Positions 16,802-26,870 of a stretch of 52,062 nt of DNA are shown here, piece after piece (the first letter of the stretch is position 1; each line of letters starts with the position of its first letter). The DNA is taken from positions 1 to 52,062 of the forward strand of contig CAYYJH010000007.1 of NCBI GenBank assembly GCA_964472195.1. Reading direction: 5' to 3'. Made by a program: the position numbers and the translations under genes. The notes beneath the pieces are model-generated. The model saw only the letters and a list, made by a program, of their open reading frames with translations. It did not search any database and was not told where the DNA came from. This stretch comes from BS750m-G4 sp964472195. Lineage in GTDB: Bacteria; Bacteroidota; Ignavibacteria; Tepidaquicellales; Tepidaquicellaceae.

Positions 16802-17947
16802 ATGTCATATCTTTTCACATCGGAGTCCGTAAGCGAAGGACATCCGGATAAAATTTGCGATCAGATATCTGATGCAATTCTTGATGATATTTTTACACAT
16901 GACAAATACGGCAGAGTTGCCTGTGAAACTTTCTGTGCGACTGGAATGGTGCTTGTTGGTGGTGAGATAACTACAAGACACTACGTAGATGTTCCTCAAT
17001 TAGTAAGAAATGTTGTTAAGGATATAGGTTATACTGAAGGTGAATACAGATTCGATTCACAATCGATAAGCGTAATATCAGCAATAAATAAACAATCTCC
17101 CGATATTGCAAGAGGTGTCGATAAAGGAGGAGCCGGCGACCAGGGAATGATGTTCGGTTATGCTAACAATGAAACTCCCGAACTTATGCCGATGCCAATT
17201 ATGTATGCACACAAGATTGTGAAGAAACTTGCTGATATTCGCAAAAAAAGAAATAACCTTATGCCTTACTTAAGACCTGATTCTAAATCACAGGTTACCG
17301 TAGAATACAACGATAAAAACAAACCTGTCAGGATTGAGGCTGTTGTTGTATCAACACAGCATGACCCAGGTGTTAAGCAATCTCAGATAAAACAGGATGT
17401 AATTGCAAATGTCATAAAAAAAATAATTCCCGATAGACTTCTCGATAAAAAAACCAAGATTTACGTTAATCCGACAGGAATGTTTGAAATAGGAGGTCCT
17501 CATGGGGATACAGGTCTGACCGGCAGAAAGATAATAGTTGATACTTACGGTGGTAAAGCACCTCACGGCGGTGGAGCATTCTCAGGGAAAGATCCTTCAA
17601 AGGTTGATAGAAGTGCAACTTATGCTGCCAGGCACATAGCAAAAAATATAGTTGGAGCAAAACTTGCCGCTGAATGCCTGATACAAATATCTTATGCAAT
17701 CGGTATTGCAGAACCCGTTTCAATTTATATCAATACAAACAGTACAGGGAAAATACCGGATACAGAACTGGCAAAGATTATAAAAAAAGAAATAGACCTG
17801 ACACCAAAAGGTATAATTCATAGATTAAATTTAAGAAGGCCTATATTTAGAAAGACTTCTAATTACGGTCATTTCGGACGTAACGATAAAGATTTTACCT
17901 GGGAAAAATTAGACCTAAAAAATCTTTTGCTAAAATCTGTTAAATAA
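16802..17947 (+). CDS. metK: S-adenosylmethionine synthase
   Basis: 381 residues. It makes SAM from methionine and ATP. Family motifs are intact: EGHPDKICDQISDAILD (12-28, His14 and Asp16), GAGDQGMMFGYA (110-121, methionine/ATP loop) and GGGAFSGKDPSKVDRS (256-271, P-loop-like). It ends shortly after the GHFGR motif. The 100-bp upstream region is AT-rich with no recognisable SAM riboswitch. The next gene starts 3 bp downstream. Confidence 0.97.
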   Translation: MSYLFTSESVSEGHPDKICDQISDAILDDIFTHDKYGRVACETFCATGMVLVGGEITTRHYVDVPQLVRNVVKDIGYTEGEYRFDSQSISVISAINKQSPDIARGVDKGGAGDQGMMFGYANNETPELMPMPIMYAHKIVKKLADIRKKRNNLMPYLRPDSKSQVTVEYNDKNKPVRIEAVVVSTQHDPGVKQSQIKQDVIANVIKKIIPDRLLDKKTKIYVNPTGMFEIGGPHGDTGLTGRKIIVDTYGGKAPHGGGAFSGKDPSKVDRSATYAARHIAKNIVGAKLAAECLIQISYAIGIAEPVSIYINTNSTGKIPDTELAKIIKKEIDLTPKGIIHRLNLRRPIFRKTSNYGHFGRNDKDFTWEKLDLKNLLLKSVK

Positions 17948-17950
17948 TGT

Positions 17951-18712
17951 ATGAATGATTTCTTCTTCGGATTTTTTTACCCAATAAGAAGTTTAAGCTT
18001 CTTCTTTAAACAACCGAAGATAATTTTATATTCCATGATACCAATGGTCATTAACCTGATCATATATGGAACAATCTTTTATTTTAGTTATAGTTGGATA
18101 ATTGGAACATCTGGAGAATTAACAGGAGCAAACAATCTTGAAGCAACATGGCTTCAGGAAGTTCTTCACTTTTTTATTTTGATATTTTCATTCATGCTGT
18201 TACTCCTCGTTTGTTATTTAGTGTTTATAACTGTAGGAGGAATAATTAACGCACCATTTGCAGAACACATTTCACAACTGGTTGAAGAAATCGTTACCAG
18301 GATTAAGTATGACAACAAATTAAACTTCCTGCAGGACGCATGGTACAGCATTAAAGCTGAATCATTTAAATTAATATTTTATTTTTCTGTCATCATTCCA
18401 TTATTCTTCGTCAATTTTATCCCAATGATCGGAAGTGTTTTAGCAACCATATTGGGAATTATATTTTCTTTTTTTTATAATGCACTCGATTATCTGGATT
18501 ATCCTATGACAAGAAGATTTTATCGTTTAAAAAGGAAAATTAAAGTTACACATTCAGGCGGGCTTTTGTCTTATGGATTCGGATGTATGGCGTTTCTAAT
18601 GTTATTTCTGCCAGTTTTAAATGTTTTCTTTAAACCTGTTTTGGTAGTTGCTGGTACTTCTCTTTTTTATGAAAGAGACTTTGAAAAACAAATAAAAGAC
18701 TTCAATAAATAA
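17951..18712 (+). CDS. EI24/CysZ-like membrane protein
   Basis: 253 residues with about four to six membrane segments. It begins FFFGFFYPIRSLSFFFKQPKIILYSMIPMV in two hydrophobic parts, and has NAPFAEHISQLVEEIV and a central hairpin (SVIIPLFFVNFIPMIGSVLA, NALDYLDYPMTRR) typical of the EI24 family, which includes CysZ sulfate permease. Substrate unknown. Closely linked to metK, which may fit sulfur metabolism, but that is only suggestive. Confidence 0.85.
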   Translation: MNDFFFGFFYPIRSLSFFFKQPKIILYSMIPMVINLIIYGTIFYFSYSWIIGTSGELTGANNLEATWLQEVLHFFILIFSFMLLLLVCYLVFITVGGIINAPFAEHISQLVEEIVTRIKYDNKLNFLQDAWYSIKAESFKLIFYFSVIIPLFFVNFIPMIGSVLATILGIIFSFFYNALDYLDYPMTRRFYRLKRKIKVTHSGGLLSYGFGCMAFLMLFLPVLNVFFKPVLVVAGTSLFYERDFEKQIKDFNK

Positions 18713-18801
18713 ATTATAAATGATTTTTATATCTGCTCGCTCCGACACAAATTATAAACATATAAAATTAAAAAGGAATAATGAGTTTTACATCGGTCAT
18801 C

Positions 18802-18828
18802 TTGACAATTATATAAAACTCTTAAATT
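18802..18828 (+). promoter_or_regulatory. Possible promoter for purL
   Basis: TTGACA at 18802-18807 followed, after about 15 bp, by TAAATT. The -10 is poor, so this is a weak call. It lies 27 bp before the purL start. Confidence 0.3.
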
Positions 18829-18854
18829 AGTTAATTTTTAAATGTGAAAATGAA

Positions 18855-21113
18855 ATGAAAGAACCCGAAGTAAATCTGGAACTTGCAAAAGAACTTGGAT
18901 TAATCGATGAAGAATACGACAGGATAGTAAATATACTCGGAAGAATTCCAACGTACACGGAACTTGGGATCTTCTCAGTAATGTGGAGTGAGCATTGTTC
19001 TTATAAAAACTCAATCAATCAAGTGAAAACACTTCCGAGAAGCGGTGGAAGATTACTCGTTGCTGCGGGTGAAGAGAATGCGGGCTTAGTAGATATTGGA
19101 GACAATTTGGCAGTAGCTTTTAAAATTGAATCACACAACCACCCCTCTGCAGTAGAACCTTACCAGGGAGCAGCAACAGGTGTAGGCGGTATACTGAGAG
19201 ATATTTTCACAATGGGAGCCAGACCAATAGCTGCATTGAATTCATTGAGGTTTGGTTTAATCACAAAGAATGAAATATCCGGTGAAGAACAAATTAGAAG
19301 AACAAAATACCTATTTAAAAATGTCGTCAAAGGTATCGGTGATTATGGAAACTGTTTCGGAGTCCCTACTATTAGCGGTGAAGTATATTTCGAAGACTGC
19401 TACCATGATAATCCTATTATCAACGCAATGACAGTGGGAATTGTTAAACATGATGAAACAGCATCTGCAACTGCGGCGGGAACCGGGAATCCCGTATTCA
19501 TCGTAGGTTCGTCGACAGGAAAAGATGGAATACATGGAGCGACTTTTGCTTCAGTAGAAATTTCCGAAGAATCCGATTCGAAAAGACCAAGCGTACAAGT
19601 TGGAGACCCATTTACAGAAAAACTTTTATTAGAAGCTACGCTCGAAGCTATAAGGTCGGGTGTAGTAGTCGGAATACAGGATATGGGTGCTGCCGGTATA
19701 ACATGCTCAACCAGTGAAATGAGTGCGAAAGGAAAATGCGGAATGGAAATTAATCTCGATCTTGTTCCTTTAAGAGATAAAACTATGTCGTCTTACGAAA
19801 TAATGCTTTCAGAATCACAAGAAAGAATGCTCGTCGTTATTGAAAAAGGAATGGAAAATTTTGCAAAAGAAATCTTTAAAAAATGGGACCTGAACTGTGT
19901 CCAGGTCGGGAAGGTCATTAAAGAAGAGAAGATTAAAGTTTATCATAAAAATGAACTTGTTGCCGACGTACCAGCTTTCGAGTTAGTTCTTGGTGGTGGT
20001 GCTCCCGTTTACCTAAGAAATTCAAAAGAACCTGAATACTTTAAAGAAACAAGAAATTTAAATCCAGATGACTTAAAAGAACCAGAAGATTATAATAAAG
20101 TTCTGCTGCAATTATTGTCTGCTCCCAATATTTCAAACAAAAATTGGGTATATAAACAATACGACACACAGGTAAGGACAAACACGGTAATACTACCGGG
20201 AGGTGATGCCTCTGTAATTAGAATTAAAAAAACGAAGAAAGCTCTTTCAATAAAAGTGGATTGCAACGGAAAATATGTCTACCTGAATCCATACAAAGGC
20301 GGATTAATAGCTGTATGCGAAAGTGCGAGGAATGTAGCCTGTACAGGAGCCGTACCGCTTGCCATAACAAATTGTTTGAATTTTGGAAATCCATACAATC
20401 CTGAGGTTTATTATCAATTTTCAGAAGCAGTTAGAGGAATTGGGGATGCCTGCAGAAAGCTTAACACACCCGTTACCGGTGGAAACGTAAGTTTCTATAA
20501 TCAATCGCAGGATTATGCCGTTTATCCTACTCCGGTTATCGGTATGCTTGGATTAATAGAAGATGTAAATAAAGTAACGACCAGTCATTTCAAAAAAAAT
20601 GGAGACACAATATTTTTATTGGGTAACGTTTCTTCAAATGAGATTGGGGGGAGTGAATACCTTGAACTAATTAATAGTGAAACTAAAGGTGATGCACCTG
20701 ATATAAACCTTGATAACGAAAAGAAACTTCAGAATACTGTTCTGGAATTAATAGATAGTCAATTAATCAATTCAGCTCATGATATTTCCGAAGGTGGACT
20801 TGCAGTTGCGTTATCCGAATGTTGTATTATGAATTCATTCGAACCAATTGGATGTAAAATTAAATTTGACTATATTAACAGACGAGATTTCGAATTGTTC
20901 GGAGAAACACAAAGCAGAATTATAATTTCAGCAGATGAATCAAATGCAAACGATATCTTTAATGTTTGTGAGAAACATAAAACACAAATTTTAAATATTG
21001 GATTTACCGGGGGTGATAATTTAATCATTAATGATGAGATAGAAATTAACCTTAAAAATTTAATCGAGAGATACTATAATTCAATAGAAAGAATTATGGA
21101 AAATAATTTTTAA
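18855..21113 (+). CDS. purL: Phosphoribosylformylglycinamidine synthase II
   Basis: 752 residues, the small PurL type that works with separate PurQ and PurS. It catalyses the ATP-dependent conversion of FGAR to FGAM in purine synthesis. Characteristic sequences are WSEHCSYKNS (44-53), IESHNHPSAVEPYQGAATGV (91-110), GIQDMGAAGITCSTSEMSAKG and, in the second half, NPYNPEVYYQFSEAVRGIGD and TGGNVSFYNQ. No purQ or purS lies nearby. Intact at both ends. Confidence 0.96.
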   Translation: MKEPEVNLELAKELGLIDEEYDRIVNILGRIPTYTELGIFSVMWSEHCSYKNSINQVKTLPRSGGRLLVAAGEENAGLVDIGDNLAVAFKIESHNHPSAVEPYQGAATGVGGILRDIFTMGARPIAALNSLRFGLITKNEISGEEQIRRTKYLFKNVVKGIGDYGNCFGVPTISGEVYFEDCYHDNPIINAMTVGIVKHDETASATAAGTGNPVFIVGSSTGKDGIHGATFASVEISEESDSKRPSVQVGDPFTEKLLLEATLEAIRSGVVVGIQDMGAAGITCSTSEMSAKGKCGMEINLDLVPLRDKTMSSYEIMLSESQERMLVVIEKGMENFAKEIFKKWDLNCVQVGKVIKEEKIKVYHKNELVADVPAFELVLGGGAPVYLRNSKEPEYFKETRNLNPDDLKEPEDYNKVLLQLLSAPNISNKNWVYKQYDTQVRTNTVILPGGDASVIRIKKTKKALSIKVDCNGKYVYLNPYKGGLIAVCESARNVACTGAVPLAITNCLNFGNPYNPEVYYQFSEAVRGIGDACRKLNTPVTGGNVSFYNQSQDYAVYPTPVIGMLGLIEDVNKVTTSHFKKNGDTIFLLGNVSSNEIGGSEYLELINSETKGDAPDINLDNEKKLQNTVLELIDSQLINSAHDISEGGLAVALSECCIMNSFEPIGCKIKFDYINRRDFELFGETQSRIIISADESNANDIFNVCEKHKTQILNIGFTGGDNLIINDEIEINLKNLIERYYNSIERIMENNF

Positions 21114-21151
21114 AATTTCATATAGAAAAATTATTAAATAGACTTAATGAA

Positions 21152-21784
21152 ATGAAAACTTATCTATTAAAAATTATTTTTATTTTATTAATCTATACTT
21201 TCACATGTCATGATATTATACCTCAGGTTATTGACAATTCAAACCAAGAAAAGTCTTCCAAACCCTTTTTACGAAAAAACGAAACAGCAAATCAAACGCT
21301 TCCATTAGCTATCGGTATATTATCAATTTTTTATTTTGTGAATCCAATCATACTGTATGAAGATGAAAAAGTTTCTGCCGGACTCACGAAAGAACTTTCT
21401 TTAGGCTTTGGTAATTTCGGTGAGTACAGGATAGGATTTGAATATTCACTAATATTCAGAGGTTATCAGAAAAATCACGTAAGGCTTTCAGTTAAATATG
21501 ACAATCTTTTAAACAATATCGAACCCTCAAACATGTTACAAGGAACACCCGTTCTTTCGATTGGTGCAGGATACTTTACTGATTTCGATAATCATGGATT
21601 TTTTCCAGAAATTTCTTACGGCTATTCTATACGTAACGATAAATTACTCTTCTACCCTCATTTGAAAATTAGGTACACGGTAATGACAGAGAAAAATAAA
21701 TCTAATATTTCTGATTTTTCTTTTGGAATAGTAATTGGTTTTGCAAATCCTTTTATCGATTTGAAGATTAGAAATAAGCATTAA
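21152..21784 (+). CDS. Hypothetical secreted barrel-like protein
   Basis: 210 residues. A signal-like N-terminus (TYLLKIIFILLIYTFTC) is followed by strand-rich sequence (LSLGFGNFGEYRIGFEYSLI, VRLSVKYDNLL, VLSIGAGYFTD, FSFGIVIGFANPFIDLKI). It resembles small outer-membrane barrels of Bacteroidota. It sits 38 bp after purL and 16 bp before mlaE. An outer-membrane role beside a lipid transporter is attractive but unproven. Confidence 0.65.
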   Translation: MKTYLLKIIFILLIYTFTCHDIIPQVIDNSNQEKSSKPFLRKNETANQTLPLAIGILSIFYFVNPIILYEDEKVSAGLTKELSLGFGNFGEYRIGFEYSLIFRGYQKNHVRLSVKYDNLLNNIEPSNMLQGTPVLSIGAGYFTDFDNHGFFPEISYGYSIRNDKLLFYPHLKIRYTVMTEKNKSNISDFSFGIVIGFANPFIDLKIRNKH

Positions 21785-21800
21785 TTCAAAAACAAAATAG

Positions 21801-22613
21801 TTGAAAGATAATAAATTAGATACTGGATTCTTTAACAAAATTTTGGAATTAAATTTTGTCCAATTTTATGAAGAGTCCCTTATAAAAGTCTATGAGCTTA
21901 CAAGATTTGGAATTATGTATGTAAAAGAAGTCTTTGTCCCTCCATATAATTTCAAAGAATTCATCAGGCAGCTATTCCTAATCGGTTATAAATCACTATC
22001 TCTTCTCGGTCTTGTTTCGTTCATATTAGGATTTACACTCACATTACAGACCTTTCCCACTTTGGGGAAGTTTGGAGCCGAATCCCTTGTACCATCAATG
22101 GTTGCAATTTCTTTCATTCGTGAAATAGGACCAGTTATCACAGCTTTAATTTTTACAGGTAAGATAGGCTCGGGAATAGGTGCAGAGCTTGGTTCGATGA
22201 GAGTCACTGAACAAATAGATGCTATGGAAGTTTCAGCAACTAATCCCTTTCATTACCTTGTTGTAACAAGAATTACTGCAACAACTTTAATGCTTCCTTG
22301 TTTAGTAATTTATGCTGATGCTATAGCTCTTATCGGAAGTTATATAGGTGTAAATATAATGGGAGGGATGAGTTTAGAATTATTTTTTTCAAATGTTTTT
22401 TCAAGTTTATCGTTTGATGGAGTATTACCCGCAACTATTAAAACATTCTTTTTTGGATTTACTATAGGTTTGATTGGATGTTATGAAGGTTACAATACAT
22501 CAGGAGGAACCGCAAGCGTTGGCAAAGCTACAATTACAACAGTTGTTATTGCATCGTTGTTAATAATAATTGAAGATATGATTGTAGTTCAAATAACAAC
22601 AATTTTATTTTAA
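21801..22613 (+). CDS. mlaE: MlaE-family ABC transporter permease
   Basis: 270 residues from a TTG start. Five membrane helices and the MlaE hallmarks are visible: LGFTLTLQTFPTLGKFGAESLVP, SFIREIGPVITALIFTGKIG, GSGIGAELGSMRVTEQIDAMEV and GLIGCYEGYNTSGG. It is the inner-membrane permease of the Mla/MCE system, which moves phospholipid between the inner and outer membranes. The gene is followed by its ATPase and MCE partner in the usual order E-F-D. Confidence 0.93.
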   Translation: MKDNKLDTGFFNKILELNFVQFYEESLIKVYELTRFGIMYVKEVFVPPYNFKEFIRQLFLIGYKSLSLLGLVSFILGFTLTLQTFPTLGKFGAESLVPSMVAISFIREIGPVITALIFTGKIGSGIGAELGSMRVTEQIDAMEVSATNPFHYLVVTRITATTLMLPCLVIYADAIALIGSYIGVNIMGGMSLELFFSNVFSSLSFDGVLPATIKTFFFGFTIGLIGCYEGYNTSGGTASVGKATITTVVIASLLIIIEDMIVVQITTILF

Positions 22614-22651
22614 TCTTAATCAAATACTTTGAATAAAAATATTTTTTTAAA

Positions 22652-23380
22652 GTGATAGAATATATATTAGAAATACAGCATTTGAAAAAATCTTTTAATG
22701 GACACGTCGTATTAAAAGATATAAATTTAAAAATAAAAAAAAGTGAAAGTGTTGTAGTTCTTGGAAAATCCGGAACTGGAAAATCAGTTGTATTAAAATG
22801 TATTATTGGCTTGATCACTCCGGATGCTGGAAAAATATTTGTATTCAATGATAACATACTTGAGTTAACCTACAAGAAACTTCAACAAGTAAGAAGAAAA
22901 ATAGGCTTTTTATTCCAGAGTGGAGCACTTTATGACTCAATGACCGTAAGAGAAAATTTAGAATTTCCTCTGGTTAGGTATTTCAAATTGAGCAAGAGTG
23001 AATTAAAAGTTAAAGTAGAAGAAGCTTTAGACGATGTTGGCTTACTGAATGCAATCGATAAGATGCCATCTGAATTATCAGGAGGGATGAAAAAAAGAAT
23101 TGGTCTTGCTAGAACTCTGATAGTGAATCCCGAGATAATGCTCTATGATGAACCCACTACCGGTCTTGACCCGGCAACATCAAGAGAGATAAGTCATTAC
23201 ATTGTAAATTTACGAGAAAAATATCACGATACTTCGATTATTGTTACTCACGATATGGAGTGTGTAAAGCTAACTGCTAATAAAATTGTCATTCTAAAAG
23301 ATGGAATATATTATAAAGAAGGTACTTATGAAGAAATAAAAAGTTCTTCGGATGAATTTATAAAATCATTTTTTGAATAA
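22652..23380 (+). CDS. mlaF: MlaF-family ABC transporter ATPase
   Basis: 242 residues from a GTG start. Walker A GKSGTGKS (38-45), Q-loop (FLFQSGALYDSMTVREN), signature LSGGMKKRIGLART (142-155), Walker B and D-loop MLYDEPTTGLDP (163-174), and H-loop IVTHDM. The sequence after the Q-loop and LSGGMKKR are typical of MlaF. It energises the MlaE permease encoded upstream. Confidence 0.94.
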   Translation: MIEYILEIQHLKKSFNGHVVLKDINLKIKKSESVVVLGKSGTGKSVVLKCIIGLITPDAGKIFVFNDNILELTYKKLQQVRRKIGFLFQSGALYDSMTVRENLEFPLVRYFKLSKSELKVKVEEALDDVGLLNAIDKMPSELSGGMKKRIGLARTLIVNPEIMLYDEPTTGLDPATSREISHYIVNLREKYHDTSIIVTHDMECVKLTANKIVILKDGIYYKEGTYEEIKSSSDEFIKSFFE

Positions 23381-23394
23381 TTAAAGTAAACACC

Positions 23395-24477
23395 ATGCAA
23401 TTAAATAATTTCAGAAAAATATTACTTGGTTTTTTTATTGTAATTGGAGCAGTTCTATTCATTATAGCTATATTTATTATCGGAAGTAAAGAAAACTTAT
23501 TCACAGATACTTTCATAGTATATTCTGAATTTGAAACTGTAAGTGGTTTAACAACCGGTAACTCTGTAAGATTTGCAGGCATAGATGTCGGTATTGTAGA
23601 AAAAATTGAAATACAGGAGGTCAATAAGGTCTTAGTAACCATGACAATCGAAAGTAATATAAAACGATTCATCAAAAAAGATGCTGAAGTAACAATAGGG
23701 TCCGAAGGCTTAGTTGGTAATAAAATTGTTACAATCTCTTCGGGTACAAAAACTTCATCTTCCGTAGATAACGGTGATTATCTTAAATCTATCAAACCGG
23801 TTGACATCGGCGATATTTTAAATAATCTAAATGAATCGACCAAAGAGGCGGAAAAAATATCCAAAGAAATCACTGACATCACAACTAAAATAAACGAAGG
23901 ACAGGGTACTCTGGGACAGTTAGTAAACAATGCGAGCCTTTATTACACGATCGATTCCACAATGAGAAGTTTTGCCAGTTATACAGGTACTATAAATCAA
24001 TTATTGTATAAAACTTCGAACGCTGTTGACCAGGTCTCAAAAGATATTACTGGCTTCACTTACCAGATCAGATCAATTACAACTGATATTGCTGATATAA
24101 CACGAAAGATTAACTCCAGTGAAAGTCTTGTAGGAACTCTCTTGACTGATACAGCCTTCGCAAATAATATAAAACTAACTATTAAAAATGCTAATCAAAC
24201 TACATCAAACTTAGAGAGAGGTTCCATGGGTTTTTATCAAAATATGGAAGCTCTAAAACATAATTTCTTATTTAAAGGATATTTTGAAGATCTTGGTTAC
24301 TGGGATAAGTCTGAATTTGAAAAAGATGTTGACAAAAGAGAATCAAGAATTCTACAGAAAGAAAAAGAAATCGATGAAAGGGAAAGACAGCTTGATGAAC
24401 TCAGAAAAAAACTGGAAGAGCTTGAAAAGAAACTTAATATTGAACAAGACACTAAAAAAGAAGAGCAAACAAATTAA
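23395..24477 (+). CDS. mlaD: MCE-domain lipid transport protein (MlaD-like)
   Basis: 360 residues. One membrane anchor (about 10-30) precedes an MCE domain at about 38-115 (VSGLTTGNSVRFAGIDVGIV, IGSEGLVGNKIVTI). A long helical region follows, with a charged coiled coil at about 310-356 (ESRILQKEKEIDERERQLDE). MCE proteins form hexameric rings or tubes that carry lipid across the periplasm; this one is longer than E. coli MlaD because of the helical tail. It completes mlaEFD. No mlaC or mlaB is present here. Confidence 0.9.
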   Translation: MQLNNFRKILLGFFIVIGAVLFIIAIFIIGSKENLFTDTFIVYSEFETVSGLTTGNSVRFAGIDVGIVEKIEIQEVNKVLVTMTIESNIKRFIKKDAEVTIGSEGLVGNKIVTISSGTKTSSSVDNGDYLKSIKPVDIGDILNNLNESTKEAEKISKEITDITTKINEGQGTLGQLVNNASLYYTIDSTMRSFASYTGTINQLLYKTSNAVDQVSKDITGFTYQIRSITTDIADITRKINSSESLVGTLLTDTAFANNIKLTIKNANQTTSNLERGSMGFYQNMEALKHNFLFKGYFEDLGYWDKSEFEKDVDKRESRILQKEKEIDERERQLDELRKKLEELEKKLNIEQDTKKEEQTN

Positions 24478-24594
24478 GATTTATTTGAAATAATTATATA
24501 TTAATTTTTCAATTTCTAATGTTCAATGAATTTTCAATTTTTAAATATTAAGACTAATAAAGCTATTGAAAATTAGTAATGATTCAGTGTAATT

Positions 24595-25191
24595 ATGCTT
24601 AAATATCGACTTCAAATAATTTTATTATTGCTCTTCATCTCGATTCTAATGGTCGGCTGCTCGTCATCGAAGTACGAAAAAAAAGAAGAGGTTGAAGAAG
24701 AAGTTACAAAACCTGTTGAAGGACAGGGTGCTCTAATCATTCAAACAGCAGAAGAAGAACAGCAAAATGAAATGTATTCGCCGAAGAAAGATTCGGTTTA
24801 TTTATATTGGCTGGACAACCGGTTAATAGTTATAAAAAATACTACTAAATGCAATATTTATGCTCTTAACACACTCTATAAAGCAGGGTTTGAGACACCA
24901 ACAGTAAATGCTCTGACTCGAGATTTGATGGATAAAACAAAATTTAATGATGTTCTACCAATAGTTGATATTTCTGACCCCGAAGAGATTATGAAAGGCG
25001 ATCTTGTTGTCTGGTATGGTCATGTTATAATTTTCGATTATTTAGTTAAGAAGAAGGATAAATTGTATGCACAGGCATGGTGGTCAGGAACGAGACAGGC
25101 AGATAATAACGATAATGTTATTAACAACGTGAAGTACGGTAAATATCCTCTGAAAGGTAATTATATTATACGAAGACCTATAAAAAAATAA
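24595..25191 (+). CDS. NlpC/P60-like lipoprotein
   Basis: 198 residues. The lipobox LMVGC puts the lipidated Cys at 22, followed by an acidic linker (EKKEEVEEEVTK). A papain-like core is suggested by Cys86 in TKCNIYALNTLYKAGF and His143 in KGDLVVWYGHVIIFDYL, matching the Cys-His arrangement of NlpC/P60 and CHAP amidases, which cut peptidoglycan peptides. The family match is by motif only. It is 117 bp after mlaD and may be a separate unit. Confidence 0.65.
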   Translation: MLKYRLQIILLLLFISILMVGCSSSKYEKKEEVEEEVTKPVEGQGALIIQTAEEEQQNEMYSPKKDSVYLYWLDNRLIVIKNTTKCNIYALNTLYKAGFETPTVNALTRDLMDKTKFNDVLPIVDISDPEEIMKGDLVVWYGHVIIFDYLVKKKDKLYAQAWWSGTRQADNNDNVINNVKYGKYPLKGNYIIRRPIKK

Positions 25192-25332
25192 TATGAAATA
25201 GAAGACATCATATTACTCAAGTATCTATTTTCTCGTTTTCTTTTTTAGTAATTTCACTTTATATTATTCATAAATATAATTATCTTAACGTTTAATTTTT
25301 TTAACTTAGAAACTAATCAAGGAGTAAAATCT

Positions 25333-25578
25333 ATGTCAAATTCAGAAATTGAAAACAAAGTAAAACAAGCAATTGTAGATAAACTTGGTGTTGAAGAATC
25401 GAAAGTAACACCTGAAGCATCTTTTATAAACGATCTTGGTGCGGATTCCCTGGATACTGTAGAATTAGTGATGAAATTTGAAGAAGATTTCGATATAAAA
25501 ATTCCTGATGATGATGCTGAAAAAATTCAAACCGTTGGTAAGGCAATTGAATACATTAATTCGAAACTTGGAAGTTAA
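25333..25578 (+). CDS. acpP: Acyl carrier protein
   Basis: 81 residues, acidic and helical. The phosphopantetheine attachment site is Ser39 in LGADSLDTVELVM. An AAGGAG-type site (CAAGGAGTAAAA) precedes the ATG. It carries acyl intermediates in fatty-acid synthesis. fabF and rnc follow in one direction, a widespread arrangement. Confidence 0.97.
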   Translation: MSNSEIENKVKQAIVDKLGVEESKVTPEASFINDLGADSLDTVELVMKFEEDFDIKIPDDDAEKIQTVGKAIEYINSKLGS

Positions 25579-25594
25579 TACATAATAATTATTG

Positions 25595-26842
25595 ATGAAA
25601 AAAAGAGTTGCAGTAACGGGCATAGGCGTAGTTACCCCGATTGGTTTAACGGTAGAAGAATTCTGGTCGTCATTAATTGATGGTAAGAGTGGGGTTGATT
25701 ATATAACATATTTCGATACGGAAAATTTCAAAACTAAGTTTGCTGCAGAATTAAAAGGATTCGATCCTTTAAACTACATGGATAGAAAACTATCACAGCG
25801 GACTGATCTTTTTACACAGTTTGCTCTTGCAGCAACTGAAATGGCTGTGGTAGATTCCGAAATCAATCTGGAGAACATAGATAAAGAGAGAGTCGGTGTC
25901 GTATACGGTTCAGGTATTGGCGGTATGTGGACATATGACAAACAACAAAATAATTTAATCAAACGGGGAGGAAATCCTGATAGAATTAGCCCGTTTTTTA
26001 TACCTATGCTTATTGCAGATATTGCAGCGGGAAGAATATCCATGCGATATGGATTTAAAGGTCCGAATTATGCAACTATATCAGCCTGTACTACTTCTGC
26101 GCATTCCATTATCGATTCAGTTATGATTATTCAACGCGGAAATGCTGACATTATGATCACTGGCGGCTCAGAATCTGTAATCTGTCCAATGGGAGTTGGA
26201 GGATTCAACGCGATGCATGCATTATCAACACGAAATGATGCTCCACAAAAGGCTTCCAGACCTTTCGACAAAGAAAGAGATGGTTTCGTGATGGGAGAAG
26301 GAGGAGCCACGATGATTTTAGAAGAATTAGAACATGCTTTAGCAAGAGGTGCAAAAATTTATGCTGAATTAGCTGGCATAGGGATTACGGGTGACGCTCA
26401 TCATATTACTGATCCGGCACCTAACGGTATAGGCGTTGCAAGAGCAATTGAAATTTCAATAAAAGATTCCGGCTTAAATAAAACTGATATTGATGTAATA
26501 AATGCACACGGGACATCTACACCTCCAAATGATAAAAAGGAAACAGCAGCTATAAAAACTGTTTTTGGTGAAAGGGCTTATGAAATTCCGGTCCATTCAA
26601 TAAAATCGATGATAGGTCATCAATTAGGTGCTGCTGGGGCTGTCGAAGCCATCACAGCGGTTTTAACAATTAGAGACGGAATAGTCCCGCCTACAATTAA
26701 TTATGAGATAAAAGATGAGGAATGTGATCTTTTCTATGTACCGAATACTGCCATTAAAAAAGATGTTAGAACAGTAATATCAGATAATTCCGGTTTTGGA
26801 GGTCATAACACGTCTATTGTATTTAAAAAATATGAATCATAA
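25595..26842 (+). CDS. fabF: 3-oxoacyl-ACP synthase II
   Basis: 415 residues from ATG 25595 (a TTG three bases upstream is also in frame). It condenses malonyl-ACP with acyl-ACP. The catalytic triad is visible: Cys165 in TISACTTSAH, His305 in INAHGTSTPPND and His342 in SMIGHQLGAAGAVEAI. It starts 16 bp after acpP and is followed by rnc. Confidence 0.97.
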   Translation: MKKRVAVTGIGVVTPIGLTVEEFWSSLIDGKSGVDYITYFDTENFKTKFAAELKGFDPLNYMDRKLSQRTDLFTQFALAATEMAVVDSEINLENIDKERVGVVYGSGIGGMWTYDKQQNNLIKRGGNPDRISPFFIPMLIADIAAGRISMRYGFKGPNYATISACTTSAHSIIDSVMIIQRGNADIMITGGSESVICPMGVGGFNAMHALSTRNDAPQKASRPFDKERDGFVMGEGGATMILEELEHALARGAKIYAELAGIGITGDAHHITDPAPNGIGVARAIEISIKDSGLNKTDIDVINAHGTSTPPNDKKETAAIKTVFGERAYEIPVHSIKSMIGHQLGAAGAVEAITAVLTIRDGIVPPTINYEIKDEECDLFYVPNTAIKKDVRTVISDNSGFGGHNTSIVFKKYES

Positions 26843-26870
26843 TATTTGTTTATGGTAATGCTCTGATTAT